Source of the DNA: Methylobrevis pamukkalensis
Lineage (GTDB): Bacteria; Pseudomonadota; Alphaproteobacteria; Rhizobiales; Pleomorphomonadaceae
NCBI RefSeq assembly: GCF_001720135.1
Contig: NZ_MCRJ01000010.1
Coordinates: 1-52,238 of the forward strand
Direction: 5' to 3'
Length of the DNA stretch: 52,238 nucleotides
Shown here: one piece after another, positions 1 through 8,818 of the stretch
Layout: the number at the start of each line of letters is the position of its first letter
Numbering within the stretch: the stretch's first letter is position 1
The notes under the pieces: model-generated
Told to the model about the DNA's origin: nothing
The model's input: the letters and a program-made list of their open reading frames with translations, nothing else
Database searches by the model: none
Position numbers and translations under genes: made by a program

Positions 1-46
1 TTCTCCCCACCGGGGAGAAGGTGGCCCGAAGGGCCGGATGAGGGGG
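1..46. repeat. Rhizobial-type palindromic intergenic repeat
   Basis: The first bases hold two adjacent inverted repeats: TTCTCCCC-ACC-GGGGAGAA at 1-19, then a short GGCCC-GAA-GGGCC hairpin, then a G-rich tail. From memory this block is a recurrent intergenic element in Rhizobium, Mesorhizobium and relatives, similar to the intergenic mosaic elements described there. It lies just past the stop of the minus-strand binding-protein gene and could help end or stabilise that transcript. Only one copy is seen here, cut by the window edge. Confidence 0.7.
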
Positions 47-80
47 CTTGCGCAAACGCCCGCCCCCTCCACCCAGTCGC

Positions 81-1223
81 TTACCCCCGCAGGCGTTTCG
101 CCGCGTTCATCACGTCGAGCGCCTTGTCGTAGTCGGGAACGATGTCGTATTCGACGCAGCGGGCCATTTCCTCGGTGAGGCTGTCCCACTGGATCGCGTC
201 AGTTCCTCGGGCGTGAACAGGTCGAAGCACTCCTTCGTGCCCATCTGCGACACCGGGTTGAAGGTGCCCTCGGCGAAGGCGACCGCATGGGCGACGTCCG
301 GCGCCTGCACGTATTTCAGGAACTCGAGGGCGAGCGGCGAGACATTGGGATTGTTGCGACCGAGGTGATCTCGATCCAGGCAATGCCGCCCTTGCCGCCT
401 TCCATCGGGCCCTTCAGCGGGGTGACACCGCGCAGGTTCGGATAGCCGTCGGCGCGCGCGGCGAGACCGAGTAGGTGCCGCCGGTCATGTGCAGGTCGAT
501 CTCGCCGGAGATCAGCGCCTGGTTCATGGTGGCGATGTCGCCGATCAGTTTGGCGCCCTTGAAGACCTTCTTCGCGGTCTCGTCGAACTTCGCCATCTCG
601 TCGTCGCTGTGCACCTTGAACGGATCGATGCCCGCGATGAGGAAGATGTTGAACACGTTCCAGTCGTCGGACTCGAGAATCCCGTATCGGCCGGCCAGCG
701 CCGGATCATTGAACAGATCCCAGCCGGTGCTCTCGGCCGTCTCGCGGCTGACCTTCTCGGTGTTGACCACGAAGCTGTAGGGCCCGAAGCGCTGGGCCAT
801 GCCGAGCAGCTCGCTGCCGTCGTCGCTCATCGCCCACTTGTAGGGCGCCTTGAAGTCCGGAAGCATCGTGTCGAAGAAGGGCTCGAACTCGTCCTTCGGC
901 AGCGGCATGATCAGCTTCTCGGGCGCCATCACCTTGCGCGCCCAGGGATTGTTGACGTTGATCAGGTCCCAGGTGTTGATCTCGCCGGCCCGCAGGCGGT
1001 TGATCATGGTCGGGTCGTTGGTCAGGCTCTCGGCCTTGACGGTGGCCCCCTGCGCCGAGCGGAAGGGATCGAGCACGTCGGCCGAGTTGTAGCCCTCCCA
1101 GCACAGGATGTTGAGCTCCTTCTCCCGGGCGGCAAACGCGCGGTTGACGTTGGCAAACGGGCCGGCGGCGAGTGCGGCGGCGCCCATTCCCTTCAGGACG
1201 GAACGTCTGGACAGTCCGGTCAT
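81..1223 (-). CDS. PotD-like ABC transporter substrate-binding protein, Tat-exported (three frame breaks)
   Basis: Periplasmic solute receptor of an ABC importer, of the spermidine/putrescine (PotD) type. The start at 1223 is preceded by GAGGGG and encodes a twin-arginine signal (SRRSVLKG, then a hydrophobic stretch and an Ala-x-Ala-like site near residue 31). The mature part opens with ILCWEGYNSADVLDPF, typical of the family. The reading frame is lost three times, near 459-463, 357 and 198. Each break is repaired by one added base, giving about 381 codons that end at the TAA at 81-83 after NAAKRLRG. No permease or ATPase genes of this transporter lie in the window; they could be left of position 1. 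As written it is not translatable in one piece. I favour sequence error over a true pseudogene because similar breaks hit other genes here, including aroA. Confidence 0.75.
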
Positions 1224-1364
1224 GGCAGATCCCCTCATGCGATCGTGATGGCTTCCAGCGTGCCGGCCCGATTTCCCACAACACCGCCACATCGGCGCAT
1301 GCCCTTGAAAACCGGCTTCTCTTGGAGCCGCCTGCCGTTTCGGCAGCCGGATCATGTGGCACTT

Positions 1365-1414
1365 ATGTTGGACTTTGCAGCATCCTAAACACCGACATTT
1401 GGGCTTTACAACAT
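1365..1414. promoter_or_regulatory. Possible operator in the divergent 1224-1518 region
   Basis: The 295-bp gap between the binding-protein gene and the dehydrogenase gene is much AT-richer than its surroundings around 1360-1440, as expected for divergent promoters. It holds two similar direct elements, TTGGACTTT at 1368-1376 and TTGGGCTTT at 1399-1407 (31 bp apart). An inverted pair ATGTTG/CAACAT lies at 1365-1370 and 1409-1414. These may bind a regulator, but no regulator gene is adjacent and no promoter hexamers are convincing. Confidence 0.3.
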
Positions 1415-1518
1415 TATTTTAGCATCGCACATTGCCGAAAAGTGAGGAGCCCATCTCATGGGCATGAAAACTCGGCGCTTTCCGGTCCGCCGGTCGCGCC
1501 ACATCGAGGGGAAAACTC

Positions 1519-2298
1519 ATGTTCACATCGCTGGAAGGCCGCACCGTCATCGTCACCGGGGCCAGCAAGGGGATCGGCCGCGGCATCGCGCTCCGCTTCG
1601 GCGAGGCGGGTCTCAACGTGCTGGTTGTCAGCCGCACGCTGGCCGAGGCCGAGACAGTCGCCGCCGAGATCGGGCCGAGGGCCTCGGGCTTTGCGGCGGA
1701 CGTGACGCAGGAGGAGGATTGTGCGGCCATGGCGGCGGCGGCGGTGGAGCGCTACGGCGCGATCGACGTGCTCTGCGCCAACGCCGGCATCTTTCCGGCG
1801 GCCAAGCTCGGCCAGATGACGGCGGCCGACTTCGACCACGTGATCGGCACCAATCTCAAGGGCACCTTCCTCAGCGTCTCGGCCGTGCTGCCGGAGATGA
1901 AGGCGCGCAAGAAGGGGCGGATCGTGCTGACGTCGTCGATCACAGGGCCGATCACCGGCTATCCGGGCTGGTCGCACTATGGCGCCTCGAAGGCCGGCCA
2001 GCTCGGCTTCATGCGCACGGCCTCGATCGAGCTTGCCCCCTGGAACATCACGGTCAACGCGGTGATGCCCGGCAACATCCGCACCGAAGGCCTCGACGGT
2101 CTCGGTGCGGACTACATCGCCGCCATGGAAGCGTCGGTGCCGATGAAGCGGCTCGGCACGGTGTTCGACATCGCCAACGCCGCGCTGTTCTTCGCCACCG
2201 ACGAGGCCGGCTACATCACCGGCCAGGGCATGGTGATCGACGGCGGCCAGGTGCTGCCGGAATCGCTGGCGGCCCTGCAGGAAATGGGCACCGCCTGA
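1519..2298 (+). CDS. Short-chain dehydrogenase/reductase (FabG-like fold)
   Basis: Classical SDR of 259 residues, a normal family length, using NAD(P)(H) to oxidise an alcohol or reduce a ketone in the cytoplasm. The cofactor motif TGASKGIG is at residues 13-20, NAG at 88-90, the catalytic Ser at 139-140, and Tyr154-x3-Lys158 in YGASK. A PG motif follows at 184-185. GAGGGGAAAA sits just before the ATG. The neighbours are a solute receptor (divergent) and a fumarylacetoacetate-hydrolase-family gene (convergent). SDR plus FAH enzymes often act together in sugar-acid breakdown, so a role in degrading the transported solute is plausible, but the substrate cannot be read from the sequence. Confidence 0.9.
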   Translation: MFTSLEGRTVIVTGASKGIGRGIALRFGEAGLNVLVVSRTLAEAETVAAEIGPRASGFAADVTQEEDCAAMAAAAVERYGAIDVLCANAGIFPAAKLGQMTAADFDHVIGTNLKGTFLSVSAVLPEMKARKKGRIVLTSSITGPITGYPGWSHYGASKAGQLGFMRTASIELAPWNITVNAVMPGNIRTEGLDGLGADYIAAMEASVPMKRLGTVFDIANAALFFATDEAGYITGQGMVIDGGQVLPESLAALQEMGTA

Positions 2299-2317
2299 AC
2301 GGCGGACGGACGGAAAA

Positions 2318-2345
2318 GCGGGCCGCGACATGCATCGCGGCCCGC
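2318..2345 (-). terminator. Intrinsic terminator of the FAH-family gene
   Basis: A perfect 11-bp stem (GCGGGCCGCGA / TCGCGGCCCGC) with a six-base loop lies between the two convergent stop codons. Read on the minus strand it is followed by TTTT, so it mainly serves the gene ending at 2371. On the plus strand there is no T-tract, although the stem may still act on SDR transcripts. Confidence 0.75.
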
Positions 2346-2370
2346 CTCGGGAACCGATGATCTGGACGCC

Positions 2371-3227
2371 TCAGACGAAGGCGTCCTCGTAGGCGACGAC
2401 CACCTGCCGCTGGCTGCCGAGCCGGTCGATGCCGAGCGTCACGACGTCGCCGGCCTTGAGATAGGTCGGCGGCTTCATGCCGAGGCCGACGCCCGGCGGG
2501 GTGCCCGTGGTGATGATGTCGCCCGGCACCAGCGTCATGAATCGGCTGAGATAGGACACCATCATCTTCACGTCGAAGATCATGGTGCGGGTGTTGCCGG
2601 TCTGCATCCGCTGGCCGTTGACGTCGAGCCACAGGCCCAGAGCCTGCGGATCGCCCACCTCGTCGGCGGTCACCAGCCAGGGGCCGATCGGGCCGAAGCT
2701 GTCGCAGCCCTTGCCCTTGTCCCAGGTGCCGCCGCGCTCGAGCTGATATTCCCGCTCCGACACGTCGTTGATGCAGACGTAGCCGGCGACATGGTCGAGC
2801 GCCTCGTCTTCGGAGACGTAGCTGCAGGTCGAGCCGATGACGATGCCGAGTTCCACCTCCCAGTCGGTCTTGACCGAGCCCGGCGGCAGGATGATGCGGT
2901 CGTTCGGGCCGCCGATGCAGGAGGTGGCCTTCATGAACACCACCGGCTCCGCCGGGATCGGCATGCCGGCCTCGGCGGCGTGGTCGGAGTAGTTGAGGCC
3001 GATGGCGATGAACTTCGGCACCTCGGCCACCGGGCAGCCGAGACGAGGCTCGCCCTCCACGAGCGGCAGCGCGGAAGGATCGAGCCCGGCCAGCGCCTTC
3101 AGGGTCTCGGGCCCGAGCAGGTCGGCGGTCAGGTCGCCGATGAGGCTGGTGAGGTCGCGGATGCGGCCGTCCGCGTCCAGAAGGCCGGGGCGTCATCGCC
3201 CGGCGGGCCATAGCGCAGAAGTTTCAT
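2371..3227 (-). CDS. Fumarylacetoacetate hydrolase family protein (one frame break)
   Basis: Member of the FAH / 2-keto-4-pentenoate hydratase-like family, metal-dependent enzymes that cleave or hydrate beta-dicarbonyl or keto acids. Family hallmarks seen are KFIAIGLNYSDHAAE, a metal-ligand region WEVELGIVIG, and GYVCINDVSEREYQ, then GDIITTGTPPGVG near the C-terminus. The start at 3227 (MKLLRYGPPG) has AGGAG in front. The N-terminal frame (MKLLRYGPPGDD) and the rest (LLDADGRIRDLT onward) are joined by adding one base near 3194-3199, giving 285 residues, the usual family length. Without that, a GTG at 3060 would start a truncated 229-residue product. It is convergent with the SDR gene and probably belongs to the same unknown catabolic module. 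Confidence 0.85.
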
Positions 3228-3289
3228 GTCGGACGTCTCCTGTCATGAACGCGTTCAGCCGCCGTGGCAGCCTGCTGCGGTCGGTCTCG

Positions 3290-3951
3290 TCACTTGCTGC
3301 GGCGGTAGAGCGTGGCCAGCGTGGCCGCGACCAGCGCGAGCGCCGGGGTCTCGGCAGCCTCCGGCTTCGGCTCGTTGTCCGCATCGGAGGCGACCAGCGC
3401 CGCCGGCTTGTGGCCCTCGAGCCCGGCCGAGCCGCTGAGCGCCCACCAGCCTTCGGGAAAGATGCGCTCGGCCATCAGGATGGCCTCGTCGACCGACCGG
3501 CTCGGCATGCCGCGCGGCAGGACGTTGTCGGAAGACGGCGACGAGCCATCGTTGAGCACGCCGTAGTAGGCACGCAGCAGGTCACGGTCGAGCCCGGGCG
3601 TGCCTTCGGGGTCCGGCGAACACGGCGCAGCAACTTCTGCAGCTCTTCGAAGGACACCGGCGTCGTCTCGGCCACCGCGCGGATCTGCTCGGCGGTGTCG
3701 TCGCCTTCCATGGGCTCGCCGACTTCGCTCCGTTGCTGCTCCTTGCGCTCCTGGACGATCTTCGCGGCACTGCGGACGCCGTCGAGATAGGCCTCGCGCC
3801 GGATGGCCTCCTCCCGGTCGCGGATCGACTGGACCAGTTCGGCAAGCTCGCCGACAAGCCGCCGCTGACCGTTGGGAGGCCCAGAGGTCACGAACTTGCT
3901 TGCCCGGTGCAGGATATCCTCGACCGATATTGCGAGATTATGCTCGTCCAT
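3290..3951 (-). CDS. Conserved-looking protein of unknown function (one frame break)
   Basis: I do not recognise the family. The proposed protein is 220 residues. The first half (MDEHNLAISVEDILHR onward) is charged and probably alpha-helical, with a likely coiled segment around REEAIRREAYLDGVRSAA. The second half carries FPEGWWALSGSAGLEG and ends in a short hydrophobic stretch followed by YRRSK. The two halves lie in different frames, joined by one extra base in the GGGG run at 3608-3611. The shared composition and uninterrupted sense on both sides support a single gene. No strong ribosome site precedes the ATG at 3951, so an upstream start is possible. It points away from the capsule-export genes, and no function is inferred. 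Confidence 0.55.
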
Positions 3952-4431
3952 CGTCACGACCCGATCGCATTCAGTCTGCCCTTCGCTTTCCCCATAGAGA
4001 CCTTGACGCAGGATGGGAAGTCTCCGGCGGTCTTCATCGCGGATTTTGCGCCGGTAGCCCTGCATGTCCCGCGCCGCACAATGCCTTGGCGCGCGGCGCA
4101 TGGCGGTGTATGAATCCACCAGGCCCCGCAGGAAAAGCCCTGTGGCGGCAGATTGCCGATTGCAGCTCGACATTCGGGCGCTTGGAAAGGTCTGAAATTT
4201 CCTTAATTCTGGAGCGAAGTCTGCAGCGCGCGCCGCGTGCACAGATCCCGCATCGCGACGGTCGCCCTCACGGGGCGCGGATCGGGTCCCGCCCGAGGGT
4301 CTTGCTGGCGACGCCGATCGCTCCTTTGTCCGACAATCTGCATTCCGGCCGATGCGTCGGTCTCCACCGGGACTTTGCCCGGCCTGTGGCTTCGGCAGGC
4401 AGCCTGCCATCGCATGTTGAGAGGGAATTCG
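3952..4431. other. 480-bp gene-free divergent region
   Basis: Between the unknown minus-strand gene and the KpsE-like gene I find no convincing coding sequence. Frames through it are shadows with no ribosome site or recognisable residues. Composition is less GC-rich than the flanking genes, especially at 4180-4215. It should hold the divergent promoters, including the candidate listed separately. Confidence 0.5.
4182..4209 (+). promoter_or_regulatory. Candidate promoter for the capsule-export genes
   Basis: TTGGAA at 4182-4187 and TAATTC at 4204-4209 are separated by 16 bp inside the only AT-rich patch of this gap. It lies about 220 bp before the GTG of the KpsE-like gene, so it would give a long leader. 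The match to a sigma-70 promoter is moderate. Confidence 0.3.
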
Positions 4432-6178
4432 GTGGCTGAACCGAACACGACAAGTCAGAAATCGCCGGCACCCGTCAGTGCCGAGGTCCTGATGCGGCTG
4501 GACCGTGTGCGCCCGAACCGGTCCGCCAGGGAGGCCGCCGCACCGGTCGCCGAGGTCGACATTTCGCCCTCCGAGCCGATGCCGTCGGCGGCGCCCGCGC
4601 CCGCCCGATCGTCTCCGCCCGCGCAGGAGGCCGCCCCCGCACCCCAGGCCAAGCGCCGCCCGCGGCAAAGGACCCTGCCCCCCGCCGGCGGACAAGGGCC
4701 AGCCGTCCGCAAGGGAAGCCGCGCCGCCACCCGCACCCAAACCGCCTGGCAAGACCGCCGCGGCTGCGGACGGCGGTTCGGCAAAGGAGGCTGCCCCGGC
4801 GCCGGTTCCCGCGCCCGGTCCCGCGAAGGAGAAGAAGAACGCCGGCCCCGCGAAGGAGGTCGTGTCTGCAAAGGCGGTCGTGCCGGCAACCGAGCCCGGC
4901 CCCTCGAAGGAACTGTCCACGGTCGTGGCGAAGGTGCCTGCCGCCGAACTTCCGGTGGACGCGCCGGCTCAGGTTCCGGCCAAGCGCGCAAAATCCTCGC
5001 CTCCCGCCGAAGTCGTCCCGGGAGGTCCGCCCGGCCCGGCGATGCCTCTGCCCCCGCCGCGCGCCAACCGGCGCGGCAAGAAGCGCCGCGGGTTCTCCGG
5101 CGCGATGCTGTCCTTCCTGATCGTGGTCGTCCTGCCGACCCTCATCATGGGCAGCTACTACGCCTTCTTCGCGTCGCCGCAGTACATGTCGGAGTTCCGC
5201 TATTCGGTGCGCCCGGCCGACCTTGCCTCGGCCTCGGCCGCCGGCAACTCCGTCGAGACGGCGATCATGTCGGACAGCTACATCGTGGCCGACTACGTGC
5301 TGAGCCGCGACCTTCTCGACGAACTCGAGCGCCGCCTCGGGCTGCGCGAGATCTATTCGCGGCCGGAGATCGACATGTTCTCCCGCTTCGACGCATCCGG
5401 CTCGACCGAAGACTTCGTCCGTTACTGGAACGGACGCATCTCCGCGAACTACGACCTGATGACCGGCATCACGACGGTCGAGGTCACGGCCTTCACGCCG
5501 CAGGATGCGCATCGCATCGCCCAGGAGGTTAAGCTTCTCTGCGAGAACATCGTCAACGCCATTTCCGATCAGGCGCGGAAGGGCCAGCTGGAGTTCGCCC
5601 AGAACGAGCTCGACCGGGCCGAACAGCGGCTCAAGGACGTGCAGAACAAGGAGCAGACCTTTCGCGTCGAAACCCGCAGCACGGACGCAAGCGCGACCGC
5701 CGCCTCGCAGCTCGCCCTGATCGCCTCCCTGCGCACCCAGCTGACGCAGATGCGGGCGGAATACGAATCGTCCAAGACGACACTCGACGAGAGCTCTCCG
5801 ACGATGCGGGTGCGCCGCAACAGCATCGCCGCCCTCCAGAACGAGATCGACAGCCTGGAAGGCCAGATCGACGTCTCGCAGAGTCGGGAGGGCGCCCCGC
5901 GGGCAGCCGGCGCCGCGACGCTGAATGTCTACGAGACCATTCAGCTCGAGCGGGAGATTGCCGAGAAGCTCTATGCCTCCGCGCTGCAGGCCTTCGAGCA
6001 GTCGCGCATGCTCGCCGCCGCGAATCTCATCTACCTTGCGACCTACGTGCACCCGAGCCTGTCGCAGACGCCGACCTACCCGCGGCTGTTCATCGACACC
6101 TTCATCGTGCTGCTCTGCTGCATCGGCATCTGGGTGATCCTGAGCCTGATCTTCCACAGCATCCGGGATCACGCCTGA
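4432..6178 (+). CDS. KpsE/CtrB/BexC-like capsule polysaccharide export inner-membrane protein (two frame breaks)
   Basis: Polysaccharide co-polymerase-type component that links a capsule ABC transporter to the outer membrane. The C-terminal ~370 residues show the family plan: a first membrane span (LSFLIVVVLPTLIMGSYYAFF, about 5107-5170), a large periplasmic part with coiled-coil helices (QLEFAQNELDRAEQRLKD and on), and a last span (FIDTFIVLLCCIGIWVILSLI) before the end at 6178. Before the first span is an unusually long, Ala/Pro/Lys-rich cytoplasmic region of about 200 residues. The GTG at 4432 is preceded by GAGGG. The frame changes twice in the low-complexity part, near 4645 and in the C-run near 4685. 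One base added at each gives 582 residues. The ATPase gene follows 68 bp downstream. Confidence 0.8.
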
Positions 6179-6246
6179 GCAGGACACCGCCCCGCGCCGC
6201 CCGGGCGCACGCGGGCAGCAGCTGAGAAGTCGACGGAAGGGCCATC

Positions 6247-6972
6247 GTGGGCATCGAGTTCGAGGACGTTCACAAGACGCTGACGCGCAAGGGCGACCAG
6301 ACGCACCTGTTTTCGCGGGTGAATTTCAGCATTCCCGATGACCGCGCCGGCATCATCTTCGCGCCGCCGGGCGCCGGCAAGACGTCGCTGGCGCGACTTG
6401 CCAGCGGCAACATCCCGCCGGACCGCGGGCGGATCCGGCGGGACGGCAAGGTGTCCTTTCCCGTCGGCAGCCAGAACGTCTTCAACAACATCCTGACCCC
6501 GCGCGAGAACATCGCCTTCCTGTGCCGCGTCTACGGTTTCAGCGCCCGCGAGGTCGTCGATTTCGTCTGCGACTTCGCCGACCTCGGCGACGTCATCGAC
6601 CGGAGGACGAGCAGCCTCGACAAGGACAGCCGCTCGCGGCTCCAGTTCACGCTGCCCTATGCAATGCCCTTCGATCATTATGTCGTCGACGAGACCCTGA
6701 CCGGGGGGCGCGAGCCCTTCCGCGCCAAATGCGAGGCCCTCGTGGCCTATCGCATGCAATCGGCCGGATTCCTCGTCGTCGCCTCCACGCCGAAGACGAT
6801 CAGCAAGTCCTGGGACCACGTGTTCGTGCTCGCCAACATGCGGGTGACGGAGGTGGCCAGCGTCGAGGCCGCGATGGCACTCGTCAAGGACATGCCGGCA
6901 ATCCCGCACAAGAAGGTCCGCGTCCGCGACCAGCGCCCCGATGAGAACGAGGACGACGGCTTCGACATCTGA
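6247..6972 (+). CDS. KpsT/CtrD-like ABC transporter ATPase, degenerate
   Basis: Nucleotide-binding subunit of a capsule-type ABC exporter, 241 residues, near KpsT length. Walker A is APPGAGKT at 39-46 and Walker B YVVDE at 145-149, with the catalytic Glu kept. The segment where KpsT has its signature reads TSSLDKDSRSRLQF, so no LSGGQ-like signature is left. The usual switch histidine position reads VVASTPKT, lacking His. It may therefore hydrolyse ATP poorly or pair with another subunit. The start is a GTG with GGAAGG upstream. No KpsM-type permease is present; it must lie elsewhere if the exporter is complete. A glycosyltransferase gene follows. Confidence 0.8.
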   Translation: MGIEFEDVHKTLTRKGDQTHLFSRVNFSIPDDRAGIIFAPPGAGKTSLARLASGNIPPDRGRIRRDGKVSFPVGSQNVFNNILTPRENIAFLCRVYGFSAREVVDFVCDFADLGDVIDRRTSSLDKDSRSRLQFTLPYAMPFDHYVVDETLTGGREPFRAKCEALVAYRMQSAGFLVVASTPKTISKSWDHVFVLANMRVTEVASVEAAMALVKDMPAIPHKKVRVRDQRPDENEDDGFDI

Positions 6973-7111
6973 CGGCGTGTGCGGCCGCAGCGTTTCGTGA
7001 CGGGCTCCCCGTCGCCCTCAGCGCAGGCCTCGCGTCTCGCCATTCCCCCGGCCCCGCGCCGGAATCGCGAACGGCGGAACTCCTGCGCCGCCCGCTCCGT
7101 CCGGAGGACAT

Positions 7112-8419
7112 GTGACCCGCAGATCCGTCATTCTCGACCTCACCCGCGTCATCAAGCGCCCGCGCCTTGCGGCGCCGACCGGCATCGACCGGGTGGAGAT
7201 CGCCTATGCCATGGGGCTGCCGGCGCGGCTCGGCGACCGGCTGCGGTTCGGCCTGCGCCTCGGCGGCGACTTCGTGCTGCTGCCGAAGGACGAGGTGGAC
7301 GCCTTCTTCGCCAGGGTCCTGCCCGGATGGGAGGAGGCGGGACGCCTTGCCGACGATCGCAGCGCCCGGGCCCGGCTCGATCCGGTGCTGGGTCCGGCGG
7401 CGACGGCGCCGCTTCACGCCGCAGCCGCCAAGGCGCCGCGCAAGCCGCTGATCGAGCCCTGGGCCGAGCGGATGCTGTGGTTTGCCCGCCGCCGCGCAGT
7501 CGACGTGGTGACGCGCGCGAGGAATCCGGAGCCGGGGTCGATCTACCTCAACCTGTCGCACAACGGCCTGACTGAAGGCGGCCGGATGCTGGCCTTTGCC
7601 GAGCGCATGAAACTGCTGCCGGCCTTCTTCCTGCACGACCTGATCCCGATCACCTTTCCCGAATACGCCCGCGCCGGCGATGACGCGATGCACCGCGAGC
7701 GCCTCGACACCATGCTGCGGCGGGGCCGGCTGATCATCGTCAACTCCGACGACACCCGCGACGCCCTCCTCCACCATGCCCGGGCGCAGGGCCTTGCGGC
7801 GCCCGAGTGCCTCGTCGCCCATCTCGGCATCAGCGACATGTGGTATGCGCCGCCGGCCGCCGGAACGGCGGCGGAGCGGCCACCCTATTTCGTGACGGTC
7901 GGCACCATCGAGGCGCGCAAGAACCACCTGATGCTGCTCAATGTCTGGCGCCGGCTGGTCGAGATCGACGGTGCACATGCGCCCCGGCTCGTGATCGTCG
8001 GCAAGCGGGGCTGGGAAATCGAGAGCGCGGTCGACATGCTGGAGCGGTGTGCCACGATCCGCGACCACGTGATCGAGGCGGGCTCGCTGTCCGATGCCCT
8101 GACGATCGATCTGGTGCGCGGCGCCCGGGCCATGCTGTTTCCCTCCTTCGTCGAGGGCTACGGCATGCCGCTTGTGGAAGGCATGGCCTGCGGCACGCCG
8201 GTGATCGCCGCCGACATTCCGACCTTCCGCGAGGTCGGCGGCGACATTCCGCTGTTCGTCGATCCGCTCGACGGACCTGGCTGGGTCTCGGCGGTCCGCA
8301 GCTTCAGGGATGCCGATGCGCCGGCACGGGTCGCGCAACTGGCCAGGCTTGCGGGCTACGCACCGCCAACCTGGGACGGGCATCTCGACACGGTCTGCGA
8401 TGCGCTCGACCGGATGTGA
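7112..8419 (+). CDS. Glycosyltransferase family 1/4 (GT-B fold)
   Basis: Probable sugar transferase of 435 residues acting in polysaccharide assembly at the cytoplasmic face. The C-terminal Rossmann half carries YFVTVGTIEARKNH and the donor-binding E-x7-E motif in SFVEGYGMPLVEG, followed by GTPVIAADIPTFREVGG, standard for GT4 enzymes. The N-terminal half begins RRSVILDLTRVIKRP and includes IYLNLSHNGL and an FFLHDLIPITFPEYA acceptor-side segment typical of rhizobial exopolysaccharide transferases. The GTG start has GGAGG only four bases away. It is the last gene of the capsule-export group; its stop is 24 bp from the convergent DUF2147 gene with no terminator seen. Confidence 0.88.
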   Translation: MTRRSVILDLTRVIKRPRLAAPTGIDRVEIAYAMGLPARLGDRLRFGLRLGGDFVLLPKDEVDAFFARVLPGWEEAGRLADDRSARARLDPVLGPAATAPLHAAAAKAPRKPLIEPWAERMLWFARRRAVDVVTRARNPEPGSIYLNLSHNGLTEGGRMLAFAERMKLLPAFFLHDLIPITFPEYARAGDDAMHRERLDTMLRRGRLIIVNSDDTRDALLHHARAQGLAAPECLVAHLGISDMWYAPPAAGTAAERPPYFVTVGTIEARKNHLMLLNVWRRLVEIDGAHAPRLVIVGKRGWEIESAVDMLERCATIRDHVIEAGSLSDALTIDLVRGARAMLFPSFVEGYGMPLVEGMACGTPVIAADIPTFREVGGDIPLFVDPLDGPGWVSAVRSFRDADAPARVAQLARLAGYAPPTWDGHLDTVCDALDRM

Positions 8420-8443
8420 GCGGCACAGGGAGACGCGGCGAGC

Positions 8444-8818
8444 TCAGTCGAGCCGCGTCCACTCGATGCTCTTGCACAGCAGGCCGCCGAGCACGCAGCC
8501 CTCGGTCGACATCGTCCTTTCCGCCACCGTGATGATGATCCGGTAACTGCGGTCGCGCTGCGGGTCGAAGGCCCGGCCGTCGAGACGGTTGTCGGCGGTC
8601 GGCTTGACGTCCATCACCAGCCGGTCACCGACCTTTTCCTCGCCGCTCGGGTCATTCACCCAGGTGTTGACGGCGCAGAGCTTCTCGCCGCAGGGGGCGA
8701 TCTTCACCTTGGCGCGCCCGTCACCCCGGGCCCAGAGGCCATCGGGCGAGGCGGCAAGGGCAGGGGTTGCCGCCAGCATGGCGGCAAGGAGGAGGACGGT
8801 GCGGACAGGTCCGGTCAT
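8444..8818 (-). CDS. DUF2147 domain secreted protein
   Basis: Small exported protein of 124 residues: a signal peptide (MTGPVRTVLLLAAMLAATPALA) followed by the DUF2147 domain, recognised from GLWARGDGRAKVKIAPCGEKLCAV near the start and the terminal CVLGGLLCKSIEWTRL. Four cysteines in the mature part could form two periplasmic disulfides. Biochemical function is unknown. Its ATG overlaps the stop of the Cfa gene as ATGA, so it is translationally coupled and the last gene of the minus-strand lipid-modification operon. Confidence 0.85.
   Translation of the reverse strand: MTGPVRTVLLLAAMLAATPALAASPDGLWARGDGRAKVKIAPCGEKLCAVNTWVNDPSGEEKVGDRLVMDVKPTADNRLDGRAFDPQRDRSYRIIITVAERTMSTEGCVLGGLLCKSIEWTRLD

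Noticed and set aside
3952-4920. Upstream extension of the minus-strand unknown gene to position 4920
   Set aside because: The added part is the antisense of the Ala/Pro-rich KpsE region and then AT-richer spacer, so it is not coding.
4475-6187. Minus-strand open frame of 570 codons opposite the KpsE-like gene
   Set aside because: Composition is His/Arg/Gly-rich without recognisable motifs; the plus strand has membrane spans and coiled coils.
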